From the NCBI GenBank assembly GCA_022710245.1, contig JAKLHH010000370.1, positions 1 through 7,249 of the forward strand: 7,249 bases of DNA, written 5' to 3'. Below are positions 1 to 5,256 of this stretch, one piece after another. The notes under the pieces are model-generated. The model ran no database searches, was not told the DNA's origin, and was given only the letters and a program-made list of their open reading frames with translations. This stretch comes from Myxococcota bacterium. Its GTDB lineage: Bacteria; Myxococcota; Polyangia; GCA-2747355; JAKLHH01. Position 1 is the stretch's first letter; every line of letters starts with the position of its first letter. Both the position numbers and the translations under genes were made by a program.

Positions 1-66
1 CGCATCCTGCCCTACCACCCGAACCTGGTCACCCCGTTCGTCCCCGGCCTCATCCGCTGGGGGTAA
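1..66 (+). CDS. 3' end of an unidentified protein (partial)
   Basis: Frame 1 is open from the left edge and reads 21 codons, ending in ...VPGLIRWG before TAA at 64-66. Codons carry the strong third-position G/C bias of the other genes, which is why I treat it as a real gene end. The fragment is hydrophobic with several prolines and too short to assign a family. The next reading frame of any substance begins more than 250 bases later, with a dispersed repeat in between, so it is probably not in an operon with the propeller gene downstream. Confidence 0.6.
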   Translation, partial: RILPYHPNLVTPFVPGLIRWG

Positions 67-84
67 TAGGAGGCTCCCACGCGC

Positions 85-222
85 CCTCGTAGAATCTGCG
101 ACCGGCGGCGCGTGGGGACCCCCGCTCGCGGGCCCCTCCCCACCCCTCGCGTCCTCGCGGGCGAGCGCAGCGCGGACCACGACCGCACGGCCCGCTGCGG
201 GCGACTCGGGGCGGGGCCTTGG
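85..222 (+). repeat. Dispersed GC-rich repeat, copy A (138 bp)
   Basis: This segment matches 7035-7172 at a constant offset of 6950 bases with no gaps; I count about 14 mismatches in 138 positions (about 90% identity). Bases 110-163 and 194-222 are identical in both copies, and most differences fall in 164-193. It can fold: 112-118 pairs with 137-143, with an inner stem 121-124/129-132; 166-172 pairs with 193-199 and 174-175 with 191-192. Alternatively 131-141 can pair with 208-218 (10 of 11 pairs). There are no terminal inverted repeats and no transposase. It begins 18 bases after the upstream stop codon and lies in the intergenic region before the propeller gene. It may be a REP-like non-autonomous element or a structured RNA; I do not recognise a named family. 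Confidence 0.85.
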
Positions 223-228
223 GGTGGG
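199..228 (+). other. Potential G-quadruplex at the 3' edge of repeat copy A
   Basis: On the plus strand four or more G-tracts follow one another: 199-201, 208-211, 213-216, 221-224 and 226-228, with loops of 6, 1, 4 and 1 bases. This fits the usual G3+N1-7 rule. The last two tracts lie at or beyond the end of the repeat; copy B has only two G at the corresponding place, so it does not keep the motif. High GC makes such motifs frequent by chance, so function is speculative. Confidence 0.4.
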
Positions 229-247
229 CGCGACCGCCGTGCTTCCT

Positions 248-363
248 GCCACCGCACAGCCCGCACGCGCCGCCTCACGCTGATTTCTACGGCGCGGATC
301 TATGCCTCCGGCTACCGCACAGGCCCCACGCGCCGCCTCATCGTGATTTCTACGGTGCTGATC
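248..363 (+). repeat. Tandem duplication, period 63 bp, ahead of the propeller gene
   Basis: Bases 248-300 recur at 311-363 with about 45 of 53 positions identical; each unit contains ACCGCACAG and, 37 bases on, TGATTTCTACGG. The period is 21 codons, so the duplication does not disturb the reading frame that continues into the propeller protein. The GTG at 343, the proposed start, sits in the second unit; the corresponding codon in the first unit is CTG at 280. TGATTTCTACGG is one of the few AT-richer patches around, so the duplicated block could hold a promoter or operator, or could be coding if translation starts further upstream. Confidence 0.7.
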
Positions 364-1476
364 CTCCTCGGCCTCCTGACCACGGGAGGGGAGGTGAGCG
401 CCCAGCCGCACAAGGCGCAGGTGCCGACGGCGGCGGTGCTGGCGCCGGACGCGAGCGTGGTGGCGGCGCAGGAGGGCGGGGTGATGCGCGTCTGGGATCG
501 CGCGAGCGGCAAGCGGCTCGCCGCCATCCCCAACAGGAGCTTCTTCCGCGGCGCGGTGGCGCAGGGGGCGCTGCTCGGGGTCGTCGACGAGAAGCCGCGG
601 GTCTGGCGCGGGCCGCGCTTCGGCCAGGTGGTCGAGCTGCGCGGGATGCCGAAGGTCCTCACCATGGGGCGGCCGGTCGCCTCCGCGGACGGGCGCGTCG
701 CCGCCGCGACCTACCCCTCGGACGGCGGCATCGGCGACCCGGACGCGCTCTCCGTCTGGGACGCGCGGAGCGGAGCGCTCCGCGGCACGGTCCGCGTCGG
801 CAAGGGTGAGCGGATCGTGGGCGTCGCGCTCTCGGCGACGGGCGAGACGCTGGCGCTCCTCGGGGACGAGAAGAACACGCGCGCGCTGCTGCGCGTCTAC
901 CGGCTCGGGCGGCGCGCGGGAGGCAGCGCCGCGGGCGCGCCAGGCGCGGGGCGGAGCGACCACGGGCAGGGCCTCGAGGAGCTGCTCCGCTGGGAGAGCA
1001 AGACGGAGCGTCCGATCTTCTCCGGCGCGCTCTCCCCCGACGGGAGCCGCCTCGCGGTGGGCGCGGGCGAGCGCATCCTGCTCTGGGACCTCAAGGCGCG
1101 CAAGCTCCTCGGTGGGACGGCGACCGCCGCGGCGAAGGCGCTCTTCCCCCCGGCGATCCGGCGGGCGCGGCAGGTGGAGGTCTCCGCCGCGCACCAGCTC
1201 GCCTTCTCCCCCGACGGGCGGCGCCTCGCCAGCCTGCACGGCGTCGGCATCCTCGGGGTCGCCCTCTGGGAGGTCGGCGGCGGGCGCGGGGCGACGGTGC
1301 CGCTCACCCTCAAGGGCTGGGTGAGGCGCGGCAGCGGCGGCGCCACCCAGCGCGGGCTCGCCTTCGACGGCAAGGGCGGCCTCTGGCTGGTGAGCGCCGG
1401 CTACGGGCCCGAGGTCACCCTGCACGCGGCGAAGGGCGACGAGTTCGTCGTCGAGAAGACGCTGCTCCCGGACTGA
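343..1476 (+). CDS. Secreted WD40/YVTN-like beta-propeller protein
   Basis: Predicted 377-residue protein made of about six propeller-like repeats. Blade signatures are visible at residues 50-52 (VWD), 138-140 (VWD), 230-234 (LSPDG) running to 248-249 (WD), and 287-292 (AFSPDG); the last blade ends near the C-terminus. Such propellers are generally protein-interaction scaffolds; no catalytic motif is seen. A hydrophobic segment at residues 4-12 followed by a small-residue cleavage region (VSAQ) suggests export. The start is uncertain. GTG 343 and GTG 355 give a short signal peptide, but neither has a Shine-Dalgarno sequence and the n-region lacks positive charge. The frame stays open to a GTG at 112 inside repeat copy A, which would give 454 residues with two arginines ahead of the hydrophobic segment; that extension has poor codon bias. 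It is followed after two bases by 1479-1808, so the two are probably co-transcribed. Confidence 0.85.
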   Translation: MISTVLILLGLLTTGGEVSAQPHKAQVPTAAVLAPDASVVAAQEGGVMRVWDRASGKRLAAIPNRSFFRGAVAQGALLGVVDEKPRVWRGPRFGQVVELRGMPKVLTMGRPVASADGRVAAATYPSDGGIGDPDALSVWDARSGALRGTVRVGKGERIVGVALSATGETLALLGDEKNTRALLRVYRLGRRAGGSAAGAPGAGRSDHGQGLEELLRWESKTERPIFSGALSPDGSRLAVGAGERILLWDLKARKLLGGTATAAAKALFPPAIRRARQVEVSAAHQLAFSPDGRRLASLHGVGILGVALWEVGGGRGATVPLTLKGWVRRGSGGATQRGLAFDGKGGLWLVSAGYGPEVTLHAAKGDEFVVEKTLLPD

Positions 1477-1478
1477 TC

Positions 1479-1808
1479 ATGACGCGCGACGACAGCGAGC
1501 AGCGCACGCTGCGAGGGATCGGCGAGGGCGGGCCGCGCGAGGCGAGCATCACCGCGCAGGACGTCCTCGTCATGTCGGAGCGGCGGCAGGTGCTGATCTG
1601 GCTGCCCGGCGAGGGCTGGGACGTCACCCCGGGCCGCGTGCGGCTGATCGCGGGCAAGCACCGCCTCGAGGCCGAGCAGCTCGGCACCGAGGAGCTCCAC
1701 GGCCGCCCGGTGGTGGTGCTCGCGCCCGCGGGCGACTGGTCCGTGGCGATGGCGATCATCGGTCGCATCTGCGTCGCCGCGCTGCCCATCACGCTGCGGC
1801 GGCTCTAG
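1479..1808 (+). CDS. Small protein of unknown function
   Basis: A 109-residue protein starting at ATG two bases after the stop of the propeller gene, which suggests translational coupling; no good Shine-Dalgarno sequence lies ahead of it. Codon bias (G/C third positions) is clear in this frame and supports a real gene over the overlapping antisense frames. The N-terminal 30 residues are charged; from about residue 28 the chain alternates short hydrophobic stretches (VLIWLPGEGW, VVVLAPAGDW), suggesting a small beta-rich domain. The C-terminus (about residues 90-106) is hydrophobic but short for a confident membrane helix. No signal peptide and no family recognised. It may act with the neighbouring propeller, but only the arrangement says so. 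Confidence 0.75.
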   Translation: MTRDDSEQRTLRGIGEGGPREASITAQDVLVMSERRQVLIWLPGEGWDVTPGRVRLIAGKHRLEAEQLGTEELHGRPVVVLAPAGDWSVAMAIIGRICVAALPITLRRL

Positions 1809-1834
1809 GTCGTCGCAGGGCTGACCTTGAGGCG

Positions 1835-1864
1835 TTGTGCCCCGCGCGCGTCTCGTGCTCCAAT
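1835..1864 (+). promoter_or_regulatory. Sigma-70-type promoter for the jelly-roll lipoprotein gene
   Basis: A -35-like TTGTGC (1835-1840) and a -10-like TCCAAT (1859-1864) are separated by 18 bases, with TG one base before the -10 box (extended -10). The predicted transcription start near 1871 leaves a leader of about 23 bases with GAGG at 1880-1883. This rules against the in-frame GTG at 1837 as start, because it would lie inside the promoter. Match is moderate. Confidence 0.45.
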
Positions 1865-1893
1865 CGAGAGAGGTGCGACGAGGCCCGGGGCTG

Positions 1894-2826
1894 ATGATGC
1901 GCTCGCTCACCTGGTGGCTGCTCACGCTGGCGCTCGCCGGCTGCCACGAGCTCCTGCCCTTCCGGGCCGGGGAGCGAGCCGCCTCGCGTGACGGTGACCA
2001 CCCGCGGCTCGACGCGCACCTCGAGGGGACGCTGCCGGACCAGCCGCAGGACACCTGCGACTGGATCTCCACCAGCCTCTGCGTCGAGTGCAAGCCCCCG
2101 GTCGGCGTCAGCTCCTGCCCCAGCTCGATCGCTCCCGACGGGCTCGACCCGGCCCGCGATCCCTGGCCGACGGTCTGCAACCCGCTCGTCTTCAGCGAGG
2201 ACTTCAAGGACAGCGCGATCTCGCGCTGGGCGACCTTCTACGAGCCCTGCGTTGCTCCGTTCGCGCGGCCCTGCGTCCGCGTTCCCCGCTGCGGCGTCCT
2301 GCAGTTCGGCTCGCCCGAGCAGTACACCCTGCGCGCCTGGCCGCACCTCGGGGAGGTGAAGAACAAGAAGGTCGGCTCCCTCGTCGAGGTGGCGTTCAAG
2401 CCGCCGCCCCTCGACCAGCCCTGGAGCTTCGGGGTCTGGGCCGACGCGAGCGCGAAGGACGGCTACGAGCCGAAGTACGACCAGGACACCTACCGCGAGT
2501 GCAAGCTGCTGACGGCGAGCGGGCAGCTCGAGCTCAAGGCGGTGATCGTCGTCGCCGGCAAGGCGAAGGCCGAGCGCGCGGTCCCGGTGACCTCGGCGCC
2601 GACAGCCACCTCCTTCCGCCTGCAGAGCTGGATGAGCGCGGGCGTCCTGGGCTGTCGCCTGCTCGACCGCGACGGGGGCTTGCTCTCCCTCGCGCTGACC
2701 GACCCGGTGACCGTGACGCTCCCCGCCCCCGGCAAGAGCACCCTCGTCCTCACCTTCGAGGACGCGTCGCTGAAGAACCCGATGGACGCCTGGGTCGACT
2801 GGGTGCGCGTCTTCGATCCTCCCTAG
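1894..2826 (+). CDS. Lipoprotein with jelly-roll (ConA/LamG-like) domain
   Basis: A 310-residue predicted lipoprotein. Start ATG 1894 (or ATG 1897) gives a short n-region, a hydrophobic core rich in Trp/Leu, and an ideal lipobox LAGC with Cys17 as the lipidated residue. Residues about 20-95 form a Cys-containing linker (DTCDWIS, LCVEC, SSCPSS, VCNPL). From about residue 96 the pattern FSEDF...SRW, followed by several beta-strand stretches and a terminal AWVDWVRVFD, is typical of jelly-roll domains of the concanavalin A-like/LamG type, often carbohydrate-binding or glycan-hydrolysing. I see no glycosidase active-site motif, so binding or a structural role is more likely. Paired cysteines (FYEPC, ARPC, VPRC) suggest disulfides in an exported protein. 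It has its own promoter and a stem-loop right after the stop, so it is probably monocistronic. Fold assignment is from sequence pattern only. Confidence 0.85.
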   Translation: MMRSLTWWLLTLALAGCHELLPFRAGERAASRDGDHPRLDAHLEGTLPDQPQDTCDWISTSLCVECKPPVGVSSCPSSIAPDGLDPARDPWPTVCNPLVFSEDFKDSAISRWATFYEPCVAPFARPCVRVPRCGVLQFGSPEQYTLRAWPHLGEVKNKKVGSLVEVAFKPPPLDQPWSFGVWADASAKDGYEPKYDQDTYRECKLLTASGQLELKAVIVVAGKAKAERAVPVTSAPTATSFRLQSWMSAGVLGCRLLDRDGGLLSLALTDPVTVTLPAPGKSTLVLTFEDASLKNPMDAWVDWVRVFDPP

Positions 2827-2862
2827 CGGTCGACGCGCGTCGAGGCTGGCGCGCGTCGATCG
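2827..2862 (+). terminator. Strong stem-loop immediately after the lipoprotein stop
   Basis: Bases 2827-2839 pair with 2850-2862 (13 bp, a single G-U at 2829/2860) around a 10-base loop, starting at the base after the TAG stop. The left arm overlaps a perfect 14-bp palindrome, TCGACGCGCGTCGA (2830-2843), and the 10-bp CGCGCGTCGA is present twice (2834-2843, 2850-2859). No U-tract follows, so termination would be non-canonical; 3'-end protection or an operator for the next gene are alternatives. Confidence 0.55.
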
Positions 2863-2869
2863 GTTGGTC

Positions 2870-2875
2870 GACAAT
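2870..2875 (+). promoter_or_regulatory. Possible -10 box of a leaderless transcript
   Basis: GACAAT lies 7 bases before the ATG at 2883, and there is no Shine-Dalgarno sequence in front of that ATG. If used as a -10 box, transcription would begin at or within a base of the start codon, giving a leaderless mRNA. No convincing -35 box is visible; the position where it would lie is in the right arm of the stem-loop. Confidence 0.25.
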
Positions 2876-2882
2876 CGGCCCC

Positions 2883-3413
2883 ATGCGGATCGAGGTCCCC
2901 CCACCCCAGCTCATCCTCCTCGCGGTGATCGGCATCCCGGCGCTGATGCTGATGGTCGCGCTGCTCCTGCGCGGGCGGCCGCTGGCCCACCGGCTGGCGC
3001 CGATCATCATCGGGGTGGTCACCGGCGGCGCGGTGCTCTACTTCGGCTACCGGCCGCTGGTCTTCTCCTGGGACGCGAGCGGGATCCGCGACGAGGCCTT
3101 CCGCGAGCCGATCACGCTCTCCTGGTCGGCGATGCAGGACGTGCGCTGCGTGCGGGGGTTCCGCGCGACGCCGCTCAGGCTGCAGCTGCGCACGGCGGGC
3201 ACCGCGTACGCGGGCAACGCCTCGGGCAACTTCCGGCTCGCCGACGGCGGGAGCGCGCGCGTCTTCGTCGAGGCGGGCGCGACGGACGCGCTCCTCATCC
3301 AGGCCAGCGGCGCGCGCTACCTCTACGCGCCGCGGAGCTTCGAGCCCTTCCTCGCCGAGGCGCGGCGGAGCCACCCCGGCGGCGTGAGGGACGGCCGCCA
3401 GCCGGGACGTTGA
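2883..3413 (+). CDS. Two-TM membrane protein with bacterial PH-like domain
   Basis: A 176-residue protein. Two hydrophobic helices occupy about residues 10-29 and 39-56, separated by a short Arg-containing loop, so both ends should face the same side. The rest (about 60-166) matches the pattern of bacterial pleckstrin-homology-like domains (bPH type): an initial strand, SW at 80-81 with the following helix turn, a SGNFRLADGG-like turn, then VFVEAG, ALLIQASG and a final YLYAPRSFEPFLAEA helix. Proteins of this layout are widespread and mostly uncharacterised; some bPH domains mediate oligomerisation or membrane association. The ATG at 2883 is the only usual start codon between the upstream in-frame region and the first helix, and it lacks a ribosome-binding site. 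It follows the jelly-roll gene by 56 bases, with a stem-loop between, and precedes the S41 gene by 53 bases. Confidence 0.85.
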   Translation: MRIEVPPPQLILLAVIGIPALMLMVALLLRGRPLAHRLAPIIIGVVTGGAVLYFGYRPLVFSWDASGIRDEAFREPITLSWSAMQDVRCVRGFRATPLRLQLRTAGTAYAGNASGNFRLADGGSARVFVEAGATDALLIQASGARYLYAPRSFEPFLAEARRSHPGGVRDGRQPGR

Positions 3414-3440
3414 CCTCGCGCGCCCGTCAGGCGCTATGAT
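3410..3440 (+). promoter_or_regulatory. Sigma-70-type promoter for the S41 peptidase gene
   Basis: TTGACC (3410-3415) and TATGAT (3435-3440), each 5 of 6 to consensus, are separated by 19 bases, longer than the optimal 17. The -35 box overlaps the stop codon of the PH-domain gene. The expected transcription start near 3447 lies about 20 bases before the ATG at 3467, with GGAGG at 3457-3461 and a 5-base spacer. Confidence 0.55.
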
Positions 3441-3466
3441 GCGGCCAGCACGCGTCGGAGGTCAGC

Positions 3467-5029
3467 ATGAGGCGCAGCCGCGAACCCCGTCACCACCACG
3501 CAGGTCTCGTGCTCCCGCTCGCGCTCCCGCTCGCGCTCCCGCTCGCGCTCGGCCTGCTCCTCGCGTCGGCGTGCTCCGATCCGGGTCCACCTCCGTCGGA
3601 CGGCGGCGCCGGCCAGGAGCAAGGCCTCGACGCGGTCGCCGACCACGCGCCAGGCGATCGTAGCCGCGCCGACGCCGGGCCGGTCGCCTGCTCGCCGGAG
3701 TCGCCGCAGGGCCTCTGCCCCGTGGGGCGCACCTGCGTGGAGGGCGGCGGCTGCGTCGTCGACCTCGACCCGGGCACCGCGGCGGACACGCAGGCGATGC
3801 TGGGCCTCTTGCAGACGGTCTGGACCTTCTACGATCAGAGCTACGGCGCGTTCCCGGCGAAGACCGTCGACTGGAGCGCCGCGAAGAGCACCACCCTGCC
3901 GCTCGTGCAGCAGGCGAAGACCCGCTTCCAGGCGTCCTGGGCGATCGGGCAGCTCGTCGCCCAGCTCGCCGACGGGCACACTGCGTTCTACGACCAGGGC
4001 CGCTGCAGCCAGACCTCGCACTACGGCGAGGCCGTCTCCAACGTCGGCGCCTGCGTCAGCGAGGCCAAGGGCAAGCTCCTCGTCTACCGGGTGAGCCCGG
4101 CCGGCAGCGTCTTCCAGCTCGGGGACGAGCTCCTCTCCATCGACGGGCGCGAGCGCGAGGCGCTGCTGCGCGACCAGCGCCTGCAGCCGGTCTGCGCGCG
4201 CGCGGCCTCCACGGCCGCGCAGGAGCGGCAGCAGCTCGTCGACGGGCTCCTCTTCCGCGCGCCGGAGGACCACCTCGCGCGCGTCCGCCGCGCCGGGCAG
4301 GAGCTCGAGCTCACGCTGGCTCCCTCGACGAGCCTCCTCGCCTGCGACGGGCGCGTGGCCCCCGCGGGTATGACCAGCCACGCCTACAACATCACCTCCA
4401 AGCTCCTCGAGGGCGACGTCCTCTACGTCCGGCTCCCCATGTTCGGCGGCTACGACGGCTCGACCTTCGTCGACCAGCCGGTGGTCGAGACGCTGCGCCC
4501 GCTCTTCACCGACGCGCTCGCTCGCAAGGGCGTCATCCTCGACCTCCGCGCCAACCCGGGCGGCGCCCCGAAGGTGTACCTGGCGCTGGCGAGCTGGCTC
4601 TTCGCCGAGGCGACCACCCTCTTCACCTGCCGGAGCAAGACCGGCGCCGGCCACGACGACCTCGGCCAGGCCTGGCCGATGACCTCGACGCCCGACGTGA
4701 CGCTGCAGTACACGGGCCCGCTCGCGGTGCTGGTCAGCGCGCGGAGCATGAGCTGCGCGGACTTCACCTCGGCCTGGATGCACCAGACCGGGCGCGCCAA
4801 GACCTTCGGCGCTCCCTCGGCTGGCGCCTTCGGCAACGGCAACTCGAAGAAGCTCGATGAGACGGTCACGCTCGGCTACAACGACATCCTCTGCTCGGGC
4901 CTCGACGGCAAGCTCCTCGAGGGGCACCCGCCGGCCGTCGACTTCCCGCTCGAGCTCGACGCCGCCGACGTGGTGAAGGGCGTCGACACGGTGATCGAGG
5001 CGGCGCGGAGCTGGGTGCTCACCCAGTGA
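3467..5029 (+). CDS. Lipoprotein S41-family serine peptidase with PDZ domain
   Basis: A 520-residue predicted lipoprotein. Basic, His-rich n-region, a long hydrophobic core built of LPLA repeats (about 16-28) and a lipobox ending at Cys36, followed by an Asp/Gly/Ala-rich linker and a Cys-rich segment (GLCPVGRTC, about 80-95). The S41 pattern follows: LADGHTAF with His171, a PDZ-like segment (about 200-290, including GDELLSIDG), the LDLRANPGG motif (358-366), the nucleophile region SMSCADF with Ser429 as likely catalytic serine, and FGAPSAG (447-453). The GxPSxG-type motif and the His in DGHT resemble the S41B/tricorn-IRBP-like branch; the catalytic Lys motif of CtpA/Tsp-type enzymes (FGKG) is absent. 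Expected role is cleavage of C-terminal regions of envelope or extracellular proteins, substrate unknown. Start ATG has GGAGG 5 bases ahead. A dyad symmetry lies 28 bases past the stop. Confidence 0.92.
   Translation: MRRSREPRHHHAGLVLPLALPLALPLALGLLLASACSDPGPPPSDGGAGQEQGLDAVADHAPGDRSRADAGPVACSPESPQGLCPVGRTCVEGGGCVVDLDPGTAADTQAMLGLLQTVWTFYDQSYGAFPAKTVDWSAAKSTTLPLVQQAKTRFQASWAIGQLVAQLADGHTAFYDQGRCSQTSHYGEAVSNVGACVSEAKGKLLVYRVSPAGSVFQLGDELLSIDGREREALLRDQRLQPVCARAASTAAQERQQLVDGLLFRAPEDHLARVRRAGQELELTLAPSTSLLACDGRVAPAGMTSHAYNITSKLLEGDVLYVRLPMFGGYDGSTFVDQPVVETLRPLFTDALARKGVILDLRANPGGAPKVYLALASWLFAEATTLFTCRSKTGAGHDDLGQAWPMTSTPDVTLQYTGPLAVLVSARSMSCADFTSAWMHQTGRAKTFGAPSAGAFGNGNSKKLDETVTLGYNDILCSGLDGKLLEGHPPAVDFPLELDAADVVKGVDTVIEAARSWVLTQ
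3511..3546 (+). repeat. Three 12-bp repeats inside the signal peptide
   Basis: GCTCCCGCTCGC is repeated three times without error at 3511-3522, 3523-3534 and 3535-3546, followed by a partial copy. In frame it encodes LPLA units of the hydrophobic core of the S41 lipoprotein signal peptide. Because the unit is four codons, gain or loss of a copy changes signal-peptide length but not the reading frame. Confidence 0.9.
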
Positions 5030-5056
5030 GCCCGAGCGCGCCCCGCGCCGCCTGAC

Positions 5057-5079
5057 CTGCCGGTAGCTTCAGCCGGCAG
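5057..5079 (+). promoter_or_regulatory. Dyad symmetry, candidate enhancer-binding site
   Basis: CTGCCGG (5057-5063) and CCGGCAG (5073-5079) form a perfect 7-bp inverted repeat with a 9-base spacer. The site is about 107-129 bases upstream of the start of transcription predicted from the sigma-54 promoter at 5159-5175, which is the usual range for the upstream activating site of a bacterial enhancer-binding protein. It also lies 28 bases after the stop of the S41 gene and could form a hairpin in that transcript; no U-tract follows, so a classical terminator is less likely. Confidence 0.5.
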
Positions 5080-5158
5080 ACCTTGCCGATCTCCAGCGAA
5101 CGTCCAGCCGCCTCCCTCCCCAGACCTTCGAGCACGCGCTCTTGCCGCGAGGCCGCGG

Positions 5159-5175
5159 CTGGCACCGCTCGTGCA
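5159..5175 (+). promoter_or_regulatory. Sigma-54 (-24/-12) promoter
   Basis: CTGGCACCGCTCGTGCA matches the consensus YTGGCACGRNNNTTGCW at all but two defined positions. The invariant GG (5161-5162) and GC (5173-5174) are separated by exactly 10 bases, as sigma-54 requires. Transcription would start near 5186, giving a leader of about 70 bases before the ATG at 5257. Activation would need an enhancer-binding AAA+ regulator, none of which is encoded in this window. Confidence 0.75.
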
Positions 5176-5185
5176 AAGCGGCTGG

Positions 5186-5256
5186 AGCAGAACGCAACGG
5201 CGGCCCGCCGCAAACGAACAACGACAACCAGCAACGATAACCAAGAGAGGCTCGAC
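5186..5256 (+). other. 5' leader of the caspase-like gene, A/C-rich with SD
   Basis: The predicted leader has a short palindrome (CGGCGG at 5198-5203, CCGCCG at 5205-5210) and then a stretch (about 5211-5243) rich in A and C and poor in G and T, unusual in this GC-rich window and likely unstructured. GAGAGG (5245-5250) lies 6 bases before the ATG. An open leader plus a good Shine-Dalgarno sequence suggests efficient translation. Confidence 0.5.

Noticed and set aside
85..222. Insertion sequence or intact mobile element
   Set aside because: No terminal inverted repeats, target-site duplications or transposase are seen; at most it is a non-autonomous dispersed repeat.
1837..1893. GTG at 1837 as the start of the jelly-roll lipoprotein
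   Set aside because: It would add 19 residues ahead of an ideal lipoprotein signal and falls between the -35 and -10 boxes of the probable promoter.
1789..2904. 371-codon minus-strand frame over the jelly-roll lipoprotein
   Set aside because: This is a GC-driven shadow; the plus-strand frame has a promoter, a lipobox and a recognisable fold pattern.
3434..4927. 497-codon open frame on the minus strand
   Set aside because: It is antisense to the S41 peptidase gene, whose motifs and lipobox are unmistakable. The antisense translation is low-complexity Arg/Ala/Glu/Val-rich, as expected from the complement of a high-GC gene.
5083..5256. 58-residue N-terminal extension of the caspase-like protein
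   Set aside because: The frame is open, but it would bury the signal peptide and cross the sigma-54 promoter. The ATG at 5257 has a proper ribosome-binding site.
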